Shown here in pieces: positions 34,601 to 47,320 of a stretch of DNA of 64,000 nt. Within the stretch, counting starts at the first letter, position 1; each line of letters begins with the position of its first letter. A program made the position numbers and the translations under genes. The notes beneath the pieces are model-generated. The model saw only the letters and a program-made list of their open reading frames with translations, did not search any database and was not told where the DNA came from. The DNA comes from Sesamum alatum (lineage: Eukaryota > Streptophyta > Magnoliopsida > Lamiales > Pedaliaceae): contig JACGWO010000005.1 of assembly GCA_034509735.1 (NCBI GenBank), forward strand, positions 24,670,383 through 24,734,382, given 5' to 3'.

Positions 34601-37343
34601 TCTAGATTAATGTCGTCCTTCCAGTACAACATGCAGTCTCTTTTAGACGCATGAATCTTCTCAATAGGTAATCCCAAGTCTCTTATCAATTTCTTCGTAC
34701 TGTAGTAATTGGGGGAAAAAGTGTGCTCGCAGGGCAATATATCATAAGCCCACTGGCACAGTTGATCATATGTTTGCTCCGAGAAACCTACCCCCTTGGC
34801 CTCCATATTAACTAAACTAGAAGTTGACACCAACTAAGATTGGGTACAACCGTTCCACAATGGTTGGTCGGCAGTGTGCACTACATAAAAAAAGCGATCT
34901 GACAACCTAGAAGCATAATCATAGGGCCCTCATTGTAATATGAACTAGGCCCAGTATCAGAAGGACAATACCTCATACCATCATTAGGCACATCCTCCTG
35001 GTTATAAGAAGACTAGAAAGCCTACTCCGTGACATCGAAAACCATCCTCTGTGACCAATCCATTTGCGTTGCATCACCCCAATGCGTACTACCCTCCTCC
35101 TAAATGGCTGGCGTTTGCTGCTGTTGAACAGGGGCCGCGGTCAATGCATCAAAGTACTCCTACACCCTATTCTCGCCATGCGAAGTCCAATTATAATAAC
35201 TCCGGCATAAACCTTTAATACAAAAGTCGAAATTTACCTCGTGAGGTGTTTTCGACCTTTGTTTTTGTACTTTCGACATGGACACTTAATCTTCTCACCG
35301 TCCATATATGCATGCTGCAATTTGGCCCATTCAAGAAATGCAGTAACACTATCCTCAAACTTTGACATCACACCCAACAGGTCTCAATCATACTGAAAGC
35401 GAGCGTGGATCGTCTCGGGAGGGAGCGCGAATGCAGAAGCGCGACAAATTTAAAACAAGAAAATTTAAATATGCTTTAAATGGAATTAAAGAACACGTTC
35501 AAAGGGTGTTCCCTTGAACCTCCGGGGTGTTTGGTGTATTTCATGAATTGAATAAAACATGCACTGTTCATGGTGGCCATAGGGTTGCAACAAAGAAATA
35601 AACGCAAAGAACGTGACATACCAGTTGCAATTTTCTTCGTGCCACTACACACAATGTACGACGTTTTGCTACCAAGATTCCAAGTTAGGAACCCTCTAAT
35701 TTGGCCACGCAATCTACCGGATCTTGATCCCCGTGCTAGCAAGTAACCAAGAGGAATATGGGAGGACAACTCGACCTAGTGTTATGAATTAATGTGATCG
35801 ATTCCTCTAGTGTTCACTTGTATCAAAGACAAGGAACTAGGCTATCTTGGAGTGAAGAGAGGAAGGGGACAAGAGAGAGAGAGAGTGTGGGCGGCGTATG
35901 TGTGTCTTAGGTGTGTATTAGATGATCACCTTGTGTGTGTATGTCTCTTTTAAGAATTTATAGGAAAGGAATTCTCCTATTCCTTTTCAAACTCTCATTA
36001 AGAGGCACACATTGACTAGGATTTTGACCTAGTCAACTTAGGCTAAAGACCAAGTCAAACTCTAATCTTGGCCCTTCATCTCTTCATTCAATCTCGTCCG
36101 TCCATCACTTGATGGATTTTATGAAATATTTAAATCCTATTTAAAATAATCCATTGGCCTTCTAATAATTAAATAATTATTTTGAGCCCATTCCTCAATT
36201 CTAATAAATTTTATTTATTACTTAATTCCATTTAATCTAATTAAAAGAATTAACAATCCAAGAAAAGGAACCAATTTAATCTAATTAAATTGTTCCATCT
36301 CCCGGAATTAATTCCTCCGTTACTGGTGGATTGTGTGTGACTCTTTAAGTTCACCCTCAGCTCGACTTGGCCAAATTTCCAATCATCCTATGATGGGAAT
36401 TCGTCTGTCACCATGGGTGCCCGTCTAGCAACGGTCCATGGCACTGGAGATAGAGACTAGGTGAATATTATGGCGTGGATGTTTAGGTTCTTCAGTACGC
36501 TTGTCCTTCCATCTACCACCTCACAACTACAATCTAGGGTATGGACCTTGGTTATCGGTACCCATTCTTGACTAAAGCCTTAGCTCGTCCACACCAAACG
36601 TCACAGAGATCCCATCGCACTGTTTAGTCATTGTGGCCACAGATTTACTGGAGGACGAGTCTCAGAGTGTAAGTGGGACATTAATGTCAATCCTTTTGAC
36701 AGGAGACGGATCCTTTGTTAGGACCTACTATTCACACTACACACCTTGACTGCACTAGATAGGCCTTATGACAACTGAGTCTCTCGAAGGTAGCCTCTTG
36801 CCAAATCTAAGATACAGACATGGTGTGTATGTGACCACAATAGTCCCTCAAGTCCAAGGACCAAACCCGCACTGTCAGCACCGGGAATCCAAGTTATATC
36901 GATCAACCCACTCAAGGTTTCCCATATGATGATTCCCACGAGTCACTTCAGTCAGCCGACACCGAGCTGGCTAACCCACTAACATTGCATGGACGACCCT
37001 CGTCACTTGTCGATGAAACGCAACTACAATCGCTTAGTGCAAGTCGCAAACAGACTCTCAATACCCTATCTCGAGATCCTTCGACTTGGATTATTTCAGA
37101 CCGATCCACAAAAACTGATTTAATGACTTGCCATCCTATGTGCAGTCCAGATTCTTGGATTAACCTTTCGATTTGTGGGCTTTGTTTGTGCATTGAGCAA
37201 TTTATAATATCACTTTTATTCATAATCTTTATTTAAACACCATATCTTCAGAAATAGGTTATCTAATCCTAACAAGATTAGCTTCACGGTCACCTATTCT
37301 AAAATATACATCCATGTCCTCAATTGTCTTATCATGATTAGTC
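31686..37343 (-). pseudogene. TNP2-type transposase, broken, split by a solo LTR (CACTA-2)
   Basis: The first coding exon begins after acceptor GTGCAG with ATG at 37335-37333 (MIRQLRTWMY), is cut by the solo LTR 35394-37304, and resumes before 35389 (LLGVMSKFEDSVTAFLEWAKLQHAYMDGEK). Downstream: linker and core start (34423-34833, with MLYWKDDINLEHCKFCGEARYKP), TNP2 core (about 33800-34440), DUF4218-like part (33084-33788: DVMHIEKNFLGNIFNTVMDIKGK), DUF4216-like region (about 31900-32450) and the acidic tail ending at 31686. Several frameshifts and stops separate these blocks. It preserves segments lost in CACTA-1, such as the Trp after MLY and an uninterrupted AQQAV...DYPSMK join. Confidence 0.88.
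35394..37304 (-). mobile_element. Solo LTR of the Copia family, in the CACTA-2 transposase
   Basis: A 1,911-bp solo LTR in minus orientation. Its left end TGAAAGCG matches the reverse complement of the LTR end at 53458, and its right end CCTATTCTAAAA matches the LTR start TGTTAGAATAGG with the first G mutated. Flanks CATAC (35389-35393) and TATAC (37305-37309) are a 5-bp target duplication with one mismatch. The empty site is recognisable from CACTA-1 (GGATGTATGAT...). It shares the block CCATGGACCGTTGCTAGAC (complement near 36422-36440) with the other LTRs. The mutated start and target copy suggest it is older than the two plus-strand solo LTRs. Confidence 0.88.
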
Positions 37344-37399
37344 CTGCACATGCAATTGACAAAAGTAATTAAATAAGCAAAAAAATATTAATATACATA

Positions 37400-38222
37400 C
37401 AACCATTAATTAACTGCGTGCATTTTAATTGACCAGAAAGGGTTTCAAGTTGTCACCTGAACAAAACAACTTCAAAGATCAATGGAAATTTAACAGAGAT
37501 TGATGATATTTTCGTTTATATGTATAAAAATGCAAGAGAGATAGTGAGAAGAAATGCGATGGAGAGAGAGTGAGAAGAAATAAAATGAAGGGAACATAAA
37601 TATAAGAAATTTTGAAACAGGCTTTGGAATGGTAATTGGAACTCCAAAACAAGCCGTTGAATCAGCATTACGAACGGGTCCAGGCGCGGCAACAGGAACA
37701 TGGATATATCCGTTAAAATATAGCTGTTGGAATGTATTTGGAATGGGTATTGTAATACAGAATCTCTTATGTACATGCATCATTCGAAATTGTAACATAC
37801 TTTGGGACAGTTCTTGCAACTCTAATTTAGTTTTGATAAGTACCATAGTTAGGAACAGTATTACAACATTTTCATTAGGACAAAAACCCTCTTAGTTTGT
37901 AATTCATTTTGGAATGGTCATCCCTGCTTTCCAATTTGTAACGGTCGTGGGGCCGGATTCGGAGCAGTATGCATTTGCCACTTACCGTTCCAAAACACAC
38001 ATGTGTTCCGAATTCTAATACAAATTTTTCCGTTGCCGGTTTGGAACAGGTGTTGGACTCCTCATTAGAACACATGTTTGGCACGGTATTTGCAACGGTC
38101 TTTCTGTTCCAATACGTTAGGATTTATCACAACACGAATGTGATGTTAGCAATGGGTTCCCATTCCACAACAATTCCTCTGACGTTCCAAATGGTACTGG
38201 TGTTTGGAACGCCAATTCCCGC
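37400..38222. repeat. CACTA-2 5' subterminal repeats
   Basis: Many degenerate GGAA(C/T)GGT and (A/G)CC(G/A)TTCC motifs in both orientations from about 37620 to 38220, as at the ends of CACTA-1. Confidence 0.7.
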
Positions 38223-38235
38223 TTTTTTTGTAGTG
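38223..38235 (-). repeat. CACTA-2 terminal inverted repeat (5' end)
   Basis: TTTTTTTGTAGTG; identical to the CACTA-1 right terminus and followed by TAA, the probable target copy. Confidence 0.88.
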
Positions 38236-39148
38236 TAATAATAAAATGGTTCTTCGGATTTTTTGGAGAAATTGTGTTGTGCATTCGAAAGATATGGGTG
38301 TAATGATGGTTATTGCATTGGAAAAACGGAAAAGCTTGTGGAATATGAGGTGATTGATAATTATTGTATTTGCATATAGAATATCCTAATAGTATTTTAG
38401 TGCAGTTATGCGATGCATAACAATGAAGAATTGGTTTAGCACGGTGGGGATGTGTTTTAGCAGTTAGTTAAAACCAACGTGAACTATGATGTTGTGATGG
38501 CGTCATTGATAATACGCATGTCTGCTAATTAATAGATTATAGTTGTATTTTTTTGGTGTATTTGTATCTCACATTTTGGCAATGCGAAATGGTTTGCCAT
38601 GTTGCATGTATGATATTCGAGAGTTAGTATAAACATGCTTATGTTTATGCATTTGTTTGTTGAAGTATCTCTATTATATATATGGGGAGTAGCGTAGAAA
38701 AAAAATTCAGTTGAATTGAATCTATTGTCATTCCTCTGGTTGAATTTCTCCAACCAATATCCTTTTTATTTAGCTTTCTATTTTGATTTTTTGACAAATA
38801 TTATTTGTTTTGTTCATGCTTGTACGGGATGAAAAGAAGAAAAAAATCTACACTGATAGTATGACAAGGACATTTGTAAAAGTGTTGTGTTTTTATGATC
38901 ATGATCAATCGATAGATTCGGCCATCTTGCGGCGGTTTCTTGGTTTGTAAATTGCTCTTTCGACTCGTGGAGATGACCATGTTCTGGCGACAAAAAAGGT
39001 GAAAGTATTTTGTGGGGTTTTTTTTCTTTTTGTTTTGAGCTTACAAAATAACATGAAAACTATGCAGGTTTCATTTATATTTCGTGGTAATTGGATGGAG
39101 TTCTTTGGATATGTTGATGCACCGCATTGTAATATTTTGAAAACGAGT
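38236..39148. other. No gene recognised
   Basis: AT-rich flank between the CACTA-2 terminus and the Copia 3' LTR. The short ORFs (for example 38905-39153 minus) show no known domain. Confidence 0.4.
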
Positions 39149-41237
39149 TGCACTTATAGGATATGTGCCTGGGAATAATAGAAAGCAGCGGAAAATGAAA
39201 TTTGAATCAAATTTGATACCGGATTAAGAGGGTGTGCCCCTTGATTTCCGAGTGTTAGACGCTTAAGAGCGTAAAAAATTGAATAAACGATAAACATTCA
39301 TAAATGGCTTAGGTGAGGAAACCAAAAAACACTAGATAACCGTAATCGAATTTACCTCTTTCATTTTCGGTTTATGATTTTGCTACTACCATTGTTCCAA
39401 ATTTTAATTCAATCAAGGATTAACATAGATCCTCTCTCGTTTGTCCACACCACACAAATAGAAGCAGTATGCATGAGACTATTGTTAGATAGCTTTTGCT
39501 CTCTCACCAAATAAACGTATTCGAATTTGCACTATCAAATAGTGAATCCAAATTTTTAGTTCAATCTTTGAACCTTGTTCAAGAGAACACAAGATGAGAG
39601 GGAGAGTGTAGGAGGGGAGAGGGATGAGCTGTGTATTGAGAGAGTAGGAATCCATAATGTCCATCAAGCTAAGCAAGCCTTGATGTGTTTGACTTTCCAA
39701 AACACCAAAGTCAAACATCATGAACATAGTCATGATGGTGTTGGTGGTGGCCGAGAATGAGGCCCCCAAGGGGCGTCATTCTCGGCCACATTCATTCCCT
39801 AAGGAGGAGCCTCCAACTCTTCCTTGATTTGGTCTCCCTTGCTCATTGATTGCGTTTGTCCAAGCCCAAAATCAATTAATCTCTTCAATCAAAAGTCCAA
39901 ACAAGTAGCTCAATTATTTACTTAATCAAATTAAATAAATTGAGTCCATCTCCATTATTTAATTAATAGAATTAATTAATCCAATCAAGCCTAATTAAAT
40001 CCATCAAATTAATTTAACTGTGCAAAATAAAAATATTATTAATCCAATTAATTATATTTTGGGTCATCCATAAAATGGATCTTTCATTAGATGATCCAGT
40101 CATATATTTTCTAGAATTAATTTAAACCATCTAAATTAATTTATTTCTTACAGAATAAATTCCAAATTAGTTCTATTACTTCCATTGTGATCTGCGTGTG
40201 ACTCTTTAGGTTCACTCTGAGCTAGTCTGGGTTTGGTGTCTAGCACAGTTGACTAATTAAAAAATTTAATTTAATTAATTGCTTCTAATTAACCATTACT
40301 CTAGAAGCACCCATCACCATGGATGACCATCTAGGAAAGGCCCATAGCACTAGACACTAGGTGAATTTAGCGTGAACATTTAGGCTCCCAAGTACCATAG
40401 AGGTATGGTCCTTCCATGAGCTATCTATCGATCTAAGTTTAGGGCATGAAATTAGGCGTCGGTTCCCATTCTGGACTAGACAATTGTTCTCAGAACTATG
40501 AACACATTTACTCCATTAATTGACATATGAGACCATCTCCTATTCAATGATTTGTTATGGCAACAAACTCGGGGAGCTTAAACTTGTTATAGAGGGCATA
40601 TGAGGTCTTACTATCACATACTGATACGCGAAGGATCTTATCTTGGATCCCATAGTCCTCACTATATGTTCTAACTGCATTGGACAAGGTTGATAATGAC
40701 CACATCAAAGACATAACTATCTGTTGCAAGATCCAAGATACAACCATCACATATATGTGACTATCGTGATTCCTCAAGTATGAAAATAATATGTCATACT
40801 ATCGGAGCCGAGGAGTACCTGTCATACCGACCTAGCCTCATAGGCTTCCATGTGACTCCTCACGAGCCAGTTCAGTCGGCTTGGCAATCTTGTCAACTGC
40901 CCACTAAAGTTACATAGACGTCCATGTCTGTCGCTGATGAAACACGACGTTTATCCAATGAATGCAACACTTAGTGTAAGTCTCAATAGAAACTTGATGC
41001 CCAATCTCGAGGTTCTAGACTTGATAGATATTTCAGACCCAACCATCAGTAGTTGGTTTCATAGTTGTCATACAATCCGCAAACCAACTACCTTGGTTGT
41101 ATAATCGGGCTTTGCTGTAATGTAAAATAGTAAAGCAACGTACATAAGCACTAAACAATAATTCAATATTACATAATGAAAGAAATTTCTTAGAACATAT
41201 TACAATCTAATTGATTTTCTGGCCACCTATTGTAACA
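39149..41237 (-). repeat. Copia 3' LTR
   Basis: About 2,089 bp, starting TGTTACAATAGGTGG on the minus strand next to the purine tract, ending near 39149. It matches the 5' LTR at 49183-50613 from its end inward (for example the blocks around 39220 and 49260, CCCCTTGATTTCC) and, in its central blocks, the solo LTRs. Confidence 0.85.
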
Positions 41238-41250
41238 ATCTCCCACTTAA
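41238..41250 (-). promoter_or_regulatory. Copia polypurine tract
   Basis: AAGTGGGAGAT on the minus strand directly before TGTTACAATAGG, the classic arrangement at a copia 3' LTR. Confidence 0.75.
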
Positions 41251-44200
41251 CCTAAAGGTAATCACCCATTTCCCTCAGGTCTATCTACCCAAGATGCTGA
41301 GTATGAACAATCTACGAAACTGGCTTGGTCAGTAGATCTATTGTGTTTTCTGTCAATGTGACATGGTCTATCCGCACATCACCTCTTTCTACCATCTCTC
41401 TCAACGGATAGTAGCATCTAAGAATGTTCTTGGATATGTGATGAGATCTCGGTTCCTTCACTTGAGCTATCGCCATTGTCATTACAGAAGATAACCACTG
41501 GCTCGGTAATGCTAGGCACTACACCCAGCTGTTGTATGTAGTTTTTCGTCAAACCACTTCTTTTGCAGCTACTTGAGCCGCTATGTATTGAACTTCCATA
41601 GTGGAATCTGTTATGGTATCCTGCTTGGAAATTTTTCAAGCTACCACACCATCATTAGCTTGAATACGGATCTAGATTAAGATTAAGCATCATCCACATT
41701 AGACAGCAAGCTAGCTTCGCTAAAACCTTTCAGAATCAACTCTCCACTGCCACATACCAAGAACAAATCATTAGTCCATCTCAAGTACTTAAGAATTGTC
41801 GTGATAGCAGTCTAGTATGCCACAAACACACGTTTGATATCTTATCATAACGCTCAGACGTAGCATCAGACTGAGTGTACAGGAGAACATATTGTATATT
41901 GCACATGTCAGACGCATAGAGGACGTCTAAAATCTTTCTAACTTACTCATTAGTCCTGACAGCCTGATTCTTGAAAAGTTTTACCCCATGCTTCATGGGA
42001 ATCAATCCTCATTTTGTATTCTCCATCTTGAATGTCTTCAAGATTTTCTCGACATACGAGGTTTGGTCATTCCCAGCATCCTCTTAGATCTGTCCCCGAC
42101 GATCTTGAGATGCCTAGGATGTTGGAAGCTTCTCCCAAATCCTTCATGGTAAATTATGTGGATAACCATACTTTAATGTCACCCAACATCTTGACATCAT
42201 TCCGAATGAGCAAGATGTCATTACCATAAAGCACTAGGATCACCACTGAGCTCCCACTGACCTTTTTGTATACACAAAGGTCAAAGTTGTTCTTGATAAA
42301 ATCGTAACCCTATATAATTTCGTCAAAATGAATATTCCAGCTTCTGGACCACTATTTTAGTTGATAAATGGGCCTTTGGAAATGGCAGACCTTGTGCTCT
42401 TCTCAAATGGATGTGAATCCCTCTGGCTGATCCATGTTGATTGCTTTCTCAACATATATACTACGGAAAGTCGTTTTCATGTCCGTTTTCCATATTTCAT
42501 ATTCATAACATACTACAATGGCTAGCAATATTCAGATGGACTTGGCCATGGCCATAGGTGAATAAGTTTCCTCAAAGTGGACCCTTGGGTGTTGAGTGTA
42601 ACCTTTCAACTATAAGCCTAAGCTTGAAGGTTGTCACCTCCTCGTCGGCTCCAAGCTTCTGTTTGTAGACCAGTTACACCCGAGGGCTTTACCCTTGGCT
42701 GGATCTACCAAGGTCCAAACCTTATTTGAACTCATGAAGTCCATTTTGGATCTCATGGCCTCAACCCATTTTCCTAAATCAATGTCCGACATCGCTTCTC
42801 CATGTGTTTGGATCTGCATCCAATTGACTAGTCAGACCCAGATACTCTACCTCTTAGGCCGTTCACATATTCCAATCGACCTTCGAAGAATTGGAATATT
42901 ATATGTGGGAACATACGGGATAGTTAATGTTTTCGTTTTTGACTATTGTGTTGCCTCACTTAACTACTCAACGAACAACCCCTAATCTCGGGTATCCATT
43001 AGATAAACCTTTTTCAAGGAACACAGTGTTTCTCCAAATAAATATCTTTTATTCCAAGAGATTATAATAATAGTACCATGTATTTTCCTTGGGATATCCA
43101 TAAACCTGTACAAGTTAGACCTCGAGTCCAGCTTGTCTCCACTAGCTGCTTGTCGTATGCAGGACTTCCCCATACTCTAAGATATTTCTAGGATGCAGTC
43201 TTGCGTTGCCATATCTCATATGACATCTGAACCATACTCTTAGAAGGTGGAATGTCAACAACTTGGCTGCCATCTCAAGAGCATATCCCCAGAAGAACAT
43301 CGTTAACTCGGTGAAACTCTTGATGGATCGAACCATCTCCAACAGAGTTTGATTTCTCATTTTAGACACGTCGTTCAACTGTGGCACTCCAGAAAAGGTC
43401 CACTGAGAGAGAATCTCATTCTTTCTTAGATACTCCAAGAAATCTCCACCTAAATATTCATCGCCTTGATTCGATCAAAGGGTTTTAATTTTGCAACTGG
43501 TTTGGTTCTCCACTTCAAGTTTCAACTCCTTGAACCTTTCAAAGGCTTCAGACTTGTACCTCATCAGGCAAACATAACCATATCGTGAATGATCAGTGGT
43601 AAAGGTTATGAAGTAGGTCAACCCACTTTTGGCCTGTGTATTTACTAGCCCACTAAAGTCTAAATGGATCAAATCTAACAAATCACTGGCAAGCATGCTT
43701 TATCCTGCAAAGGTGGTCTTGGTCATTTTCCCTTTCAAACAGGACTAGCAAGATAATAGGTTGTCCAAATTGTCTTTTTCTAGACTCTTTGATTCCACCA
43801 ACTTTCTTATTCTATCTTGAGAGATTTGACCTAGCATAGCATGCCATACCTGTGTATTATCTTGATTATCTAGTTTGTGTTTGTGTTTGTGTTGAACAGT
43901 CATAATTATATTATACTGAGGAAGGATATAGAGACTATTATGCAATTTACCAAGCAGATATGAAGAACCATTTTCATCGAATAGAACCAATTTCTATTGA
44001 TCAGAAATTCAAGTCCAAGCTCGTCCAACAAGGGAAAGCATACAATACTCATTTCTCATGCTCAGTACATAATAGTAATCCCTAAGTTCGATCTTAACAT
44101 GATCCTTAATGACTAGGTTGACTAGTCCTACAACTTCTGCAACAAACTTTACCATCGTCTAGCCTTAGGACCAGTTCGTCTTTACTTAGCCTTATGCTTC

Positions 44201-47200
44201 TTTCATCACTTTCAAGTCATTATAGATGTTAGCACCACAGGCGATATCCAATATCCGAAAAACAGAGTTAGTGATCATATTAACTTCAATCACAAACATA
44301 CCTTGACTGAAAAGTACCTTGGGACAATCCCTCTTCAATTTTCATGGCAATTAAGGCACACATCGCTGTCCTTTCTGTTAGAATAGGTGACCAGAAAGCC
44401 AATTGGATTGGTAGTTTTGGAAACTATTCATCAATCTTTATTAATACAATGTTATCCTGATGAATAGAGTAAGTATTCATGATTGGCACTGTGTTTGGTG
44501 CTTACTACTAACGTTGAACGGCGTTTCAACGTCACAACAAATGCCCACAGACCAATTGGATAACCCATGTAGTTGGGCTGCGCATCGGATGGCGGCTATG
44601 AAACCAACTTCTGAGGGTTGGTGTGAAACGTTCCAAGTCGAAGACCTTCAGACTAGGCATCGAGTGTCGTATTGAGACTTGCACTAAGTATTTCATTCAC
44701 TAGGTGAGTGTCGAGTTTCATCGGCGACAGACGAAGGTCGTCTATGCAATTTTAGTGGGTTAGTTGACAAGACGGTCGACTGACTGAACTGACTCACGAG
44801 AATCGTCATATGGAAGCCTTGCAGTCTTGGTCGGTATGATTGGAATTCTCGATTCTGATAGTACGGAATTAGTCCTTGGACTTGAGGAATCATGGCAGTC
44901 ACGTGCATACAAAGACTGTACCTTGGATCTGGTGAGAGGTGATCATTCTGTAAGATGGTCATTATAAGCCTTATCGAGTGCAGTTGGAGTATGTAGCAAG
45001 GACGGTGGATTCCAAGATAGGATCTGTCCCCCATCAGTACATGACGGTGATGTCTCCTATGCACTCTGAGATGGTTTAGACTTTGAAAGTCTATGGCTAT
45101 AGCAATTGATTGAGTAGGAAAGAGTTTCCTACGTCGATCGATGGAGTAAACGCATCTCGGGTATGAAGCATAGTTGTCTAGTCAAGGATGGGAACTGACA
45201 CCCAATTCCATACCCTAGACTAAGGCCGGGAAGCGGTCGACGGTAGGACCGTACCGGTACGGAATCGGCGCCTAAATGTTCATGCCAATATTCACCTAGT
45301 CACTAGTGTCATGGATCGTTGCAAGACAACCACCAATGGAGATGGGCTCCTGTTGGACACGAGCCCAAGTCTAGCTGAGGGTAAACCTAAAGGGTCACAC
45401 ACAAATCACCGAGGAGGTAAAAGAATTGACTTGGAGTCAATTTCATAGGATGATAAGTAATTGGATTACTTATGGGATTGTCCATTGGATGGACGGGCCG
45501 ATATTGTATCGGGCCCTCGTTTTATCGGTAAATGGGATTTATCGATTAAGTAGAGAATCGAAGCTTGGATCTTTTAATTGGATTACAAGATCAATGGGAA
45601 TTGTTTAATTGGACCATAGATTAAATAGGATTTAATTCTTGGGATTATTGCAATTGTATTACAATAAACTTCGGACCATTAAATCTTGGCCCAAGAGAGG
45701 TGTTAATTCCACTTTTGGAATTAGAAAAAGTTGGACTTCTTCTAAAACGGGATGGCCCAAAATTATTTCTTTTGAAAGTACTAAAATTGGACACGAAGGT
45801 CTTTGATGACAAGTTGACTTGTCTCTTTTGGAAAGAGACAAATCAATTCCAATGAAGCCTCTTTCATTTGGTATGATTAAATCATACCTTATGAAATGGT
45901 AGGCTTGATTGATGATTAATGGGAATTGATTGGAATGTATCTAGACATCCTTGGATGAACCTAGACACATTCCAATAATCACATTAATAAAGTATATATA
46001 TGTGTATGTACTATCATCAGAGAGATAAATTTTATTATTCATCTTTTTCTAGGAAAAAGATGAACACTCTCTACACCCTCTCTCTCTACTCTCTAAATTT
46101 TCTTTGTTGCTTCATTGATCTAGGATAAATTGAAGAACAAAGTAAGATCAAGAAGGAACACTAATTTGATAGTGTAATCCCTTTTTCGATTTCGTCCTCT
46201 AGATCCATTTTTCTCTAGCACGAAAAATGAGATCTCTCCCGGTGTGGTGTGGACTACGTTAGAGGGTCTCTACGTTGGGACCTCACGTGAATAAATATTG
46301 GGAGGAATCAACGCGTGTAACCGATCGAAATATTAATCGAGAAAGGTATTCTGACTTACATTTTGTGCTCTCAGTTTCTTTCTTTATTCCATAACCATGA
46401 ACGCTTGTTTATTTTATATGTTTATATTCTGCGTTTATACACCGATAGTCCGGGAACGTTCAAGAGAACACCCCTTGAACGCGATTTAAATTCTTTTATT
46501 CCGCACGTTTTTATCTCCATCATGCTTCCGCCGTATTCCCGGGCCGATCCGCTTTTCTTCACTTTCCGGCCTTCTGAGCCACCTTCCTCTTTCCTTTGCC
46601 AACGACCACCTTGGCAATAGGAGCACTCGTAGCTGGGGTCTTGCCCTTACCTTTCTTCCACCTCTAGGATCCGTCCCTCATGCCTTTTGCTTTCGAGGTC
46701 AAAGCCTCCCCCAACATAACCGCCAGACCCAACTTCTTAGTCGTTGCCTAGAATTAGACTAACATGTTGATCAGCTCGTGGATGGACTTTGTAAGCCTAT
46801 TCATGTTAAAGTTTATGACAAACGGGTTGAAAGAAGGAGAAAGAGACTGAAGGATCACGTCTATATACGTGTCATTCTCAATCCCGGCCTGGAGGTCCTC
46901 AAGTTTCTTCACAAGGGATGATATGTGAACTTTAGGTTTCTAGTCCGAGGTTCTTTCAATCATCTTGGTGCTGAAGAATACCTTAGATGCAACATATCTA
47001 ATATGCCAGTCAGAGACCACGTATACATCTTGCACATGGGTCATCATCTCCTTCGCATTATTCAACCTACTATACTTCTTCTAAATCTCATAGGTCATCG
47101 AAGCCAGTATGATGTTGCCTACCTTCCAGTTGTCCTCGTGCATTTATCGAACGTCAAACGTTCTTTTGGCATCGACCCTTCGGAAAGGCCTCAGGAGGCA

Positions 47201-47320
47201 ACTGCCAGAATATACGTCTGGTTCTCGAAATCTAGAATAATCTATAAATTTCTTAGCTAGTCGGTGTAGTTCGTTCCGTTAAATTGTTATTCTCAAGGAT
47301 CATGGATAACGGATTCTTAA
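41251..47320 (-). pseudogene. Copia gag-pol polyprotein, broken
   Basis: Gag UBN2-type region about 46567-47300, with readable pieces such as HIRYVASKVFF, LVKKLEDLQAGIENDTYID and LQSLSPSFNPFVINFNMN. The zinc knuckle is split by the solo LTR (VCLNCH remnant near 44340-44365). GAG-pre-integrase domain 43745-43990 (VWHAMLGQISQDRIRKLVE). Integrase core 43142-43730 (DLLDLIHLDFSGLVNTQAKSG...ITFTTDHSRYGYV). RT starts at 42634-42819 (WVEAMRSKMDFMSSNKVWTL) and runs to about 41900. RNase H about 41418-41650 (KQDTITDSTMEAEYIAA can be read across a frameshift). Stops and frameshifts are frequent in every domain. Confidence 0.85.
44376..46561 (+). mobile_element. Solo LTR of the Copia family with perfect 5-bp TSD, in Copia gag
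   Basis: 2,186 bp from TGTTAGAATAGGTGACC to CGCTTTTCTTCA, flanked by CTTTC at 44371-44375 and at 46562-46566. It has no internal domain, so it formed by recombination between the two LTRs of a full element. It is related to the LTR of the very element it sits in, but in the opposite orientation. Confidence 0.92.

Larger units (their letters stand above)
29296..38235 (-). mobile_element. CACTA (En/Spm) transposon CACTA-2, 3' end missing
   Basis: The minus-strand 5' terminus is intact: the plus strand ends TTTTTTTGTAGTG at 38223-38235, so the element starts CACTACAAAAAAAGC on the minus strand. Gene order on the minus strand matches CACTA-1: TNP2-type gene (37343-31686), spacer with tandem repeats, then TNPA-type gene (30506-29440). 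The TNPA 5' exon and promoter are deleted, and the 3' subterminal region and terminus are absent, replaced by mitochondrial-like DNA. A 1.9-kb solo LTR (35394-37304) splits the first coding exon of the transposase. Motif copies are more degenerate than in CACTA-1, so this is an older relative, not a recent duplicate. Confidence 0.85.
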
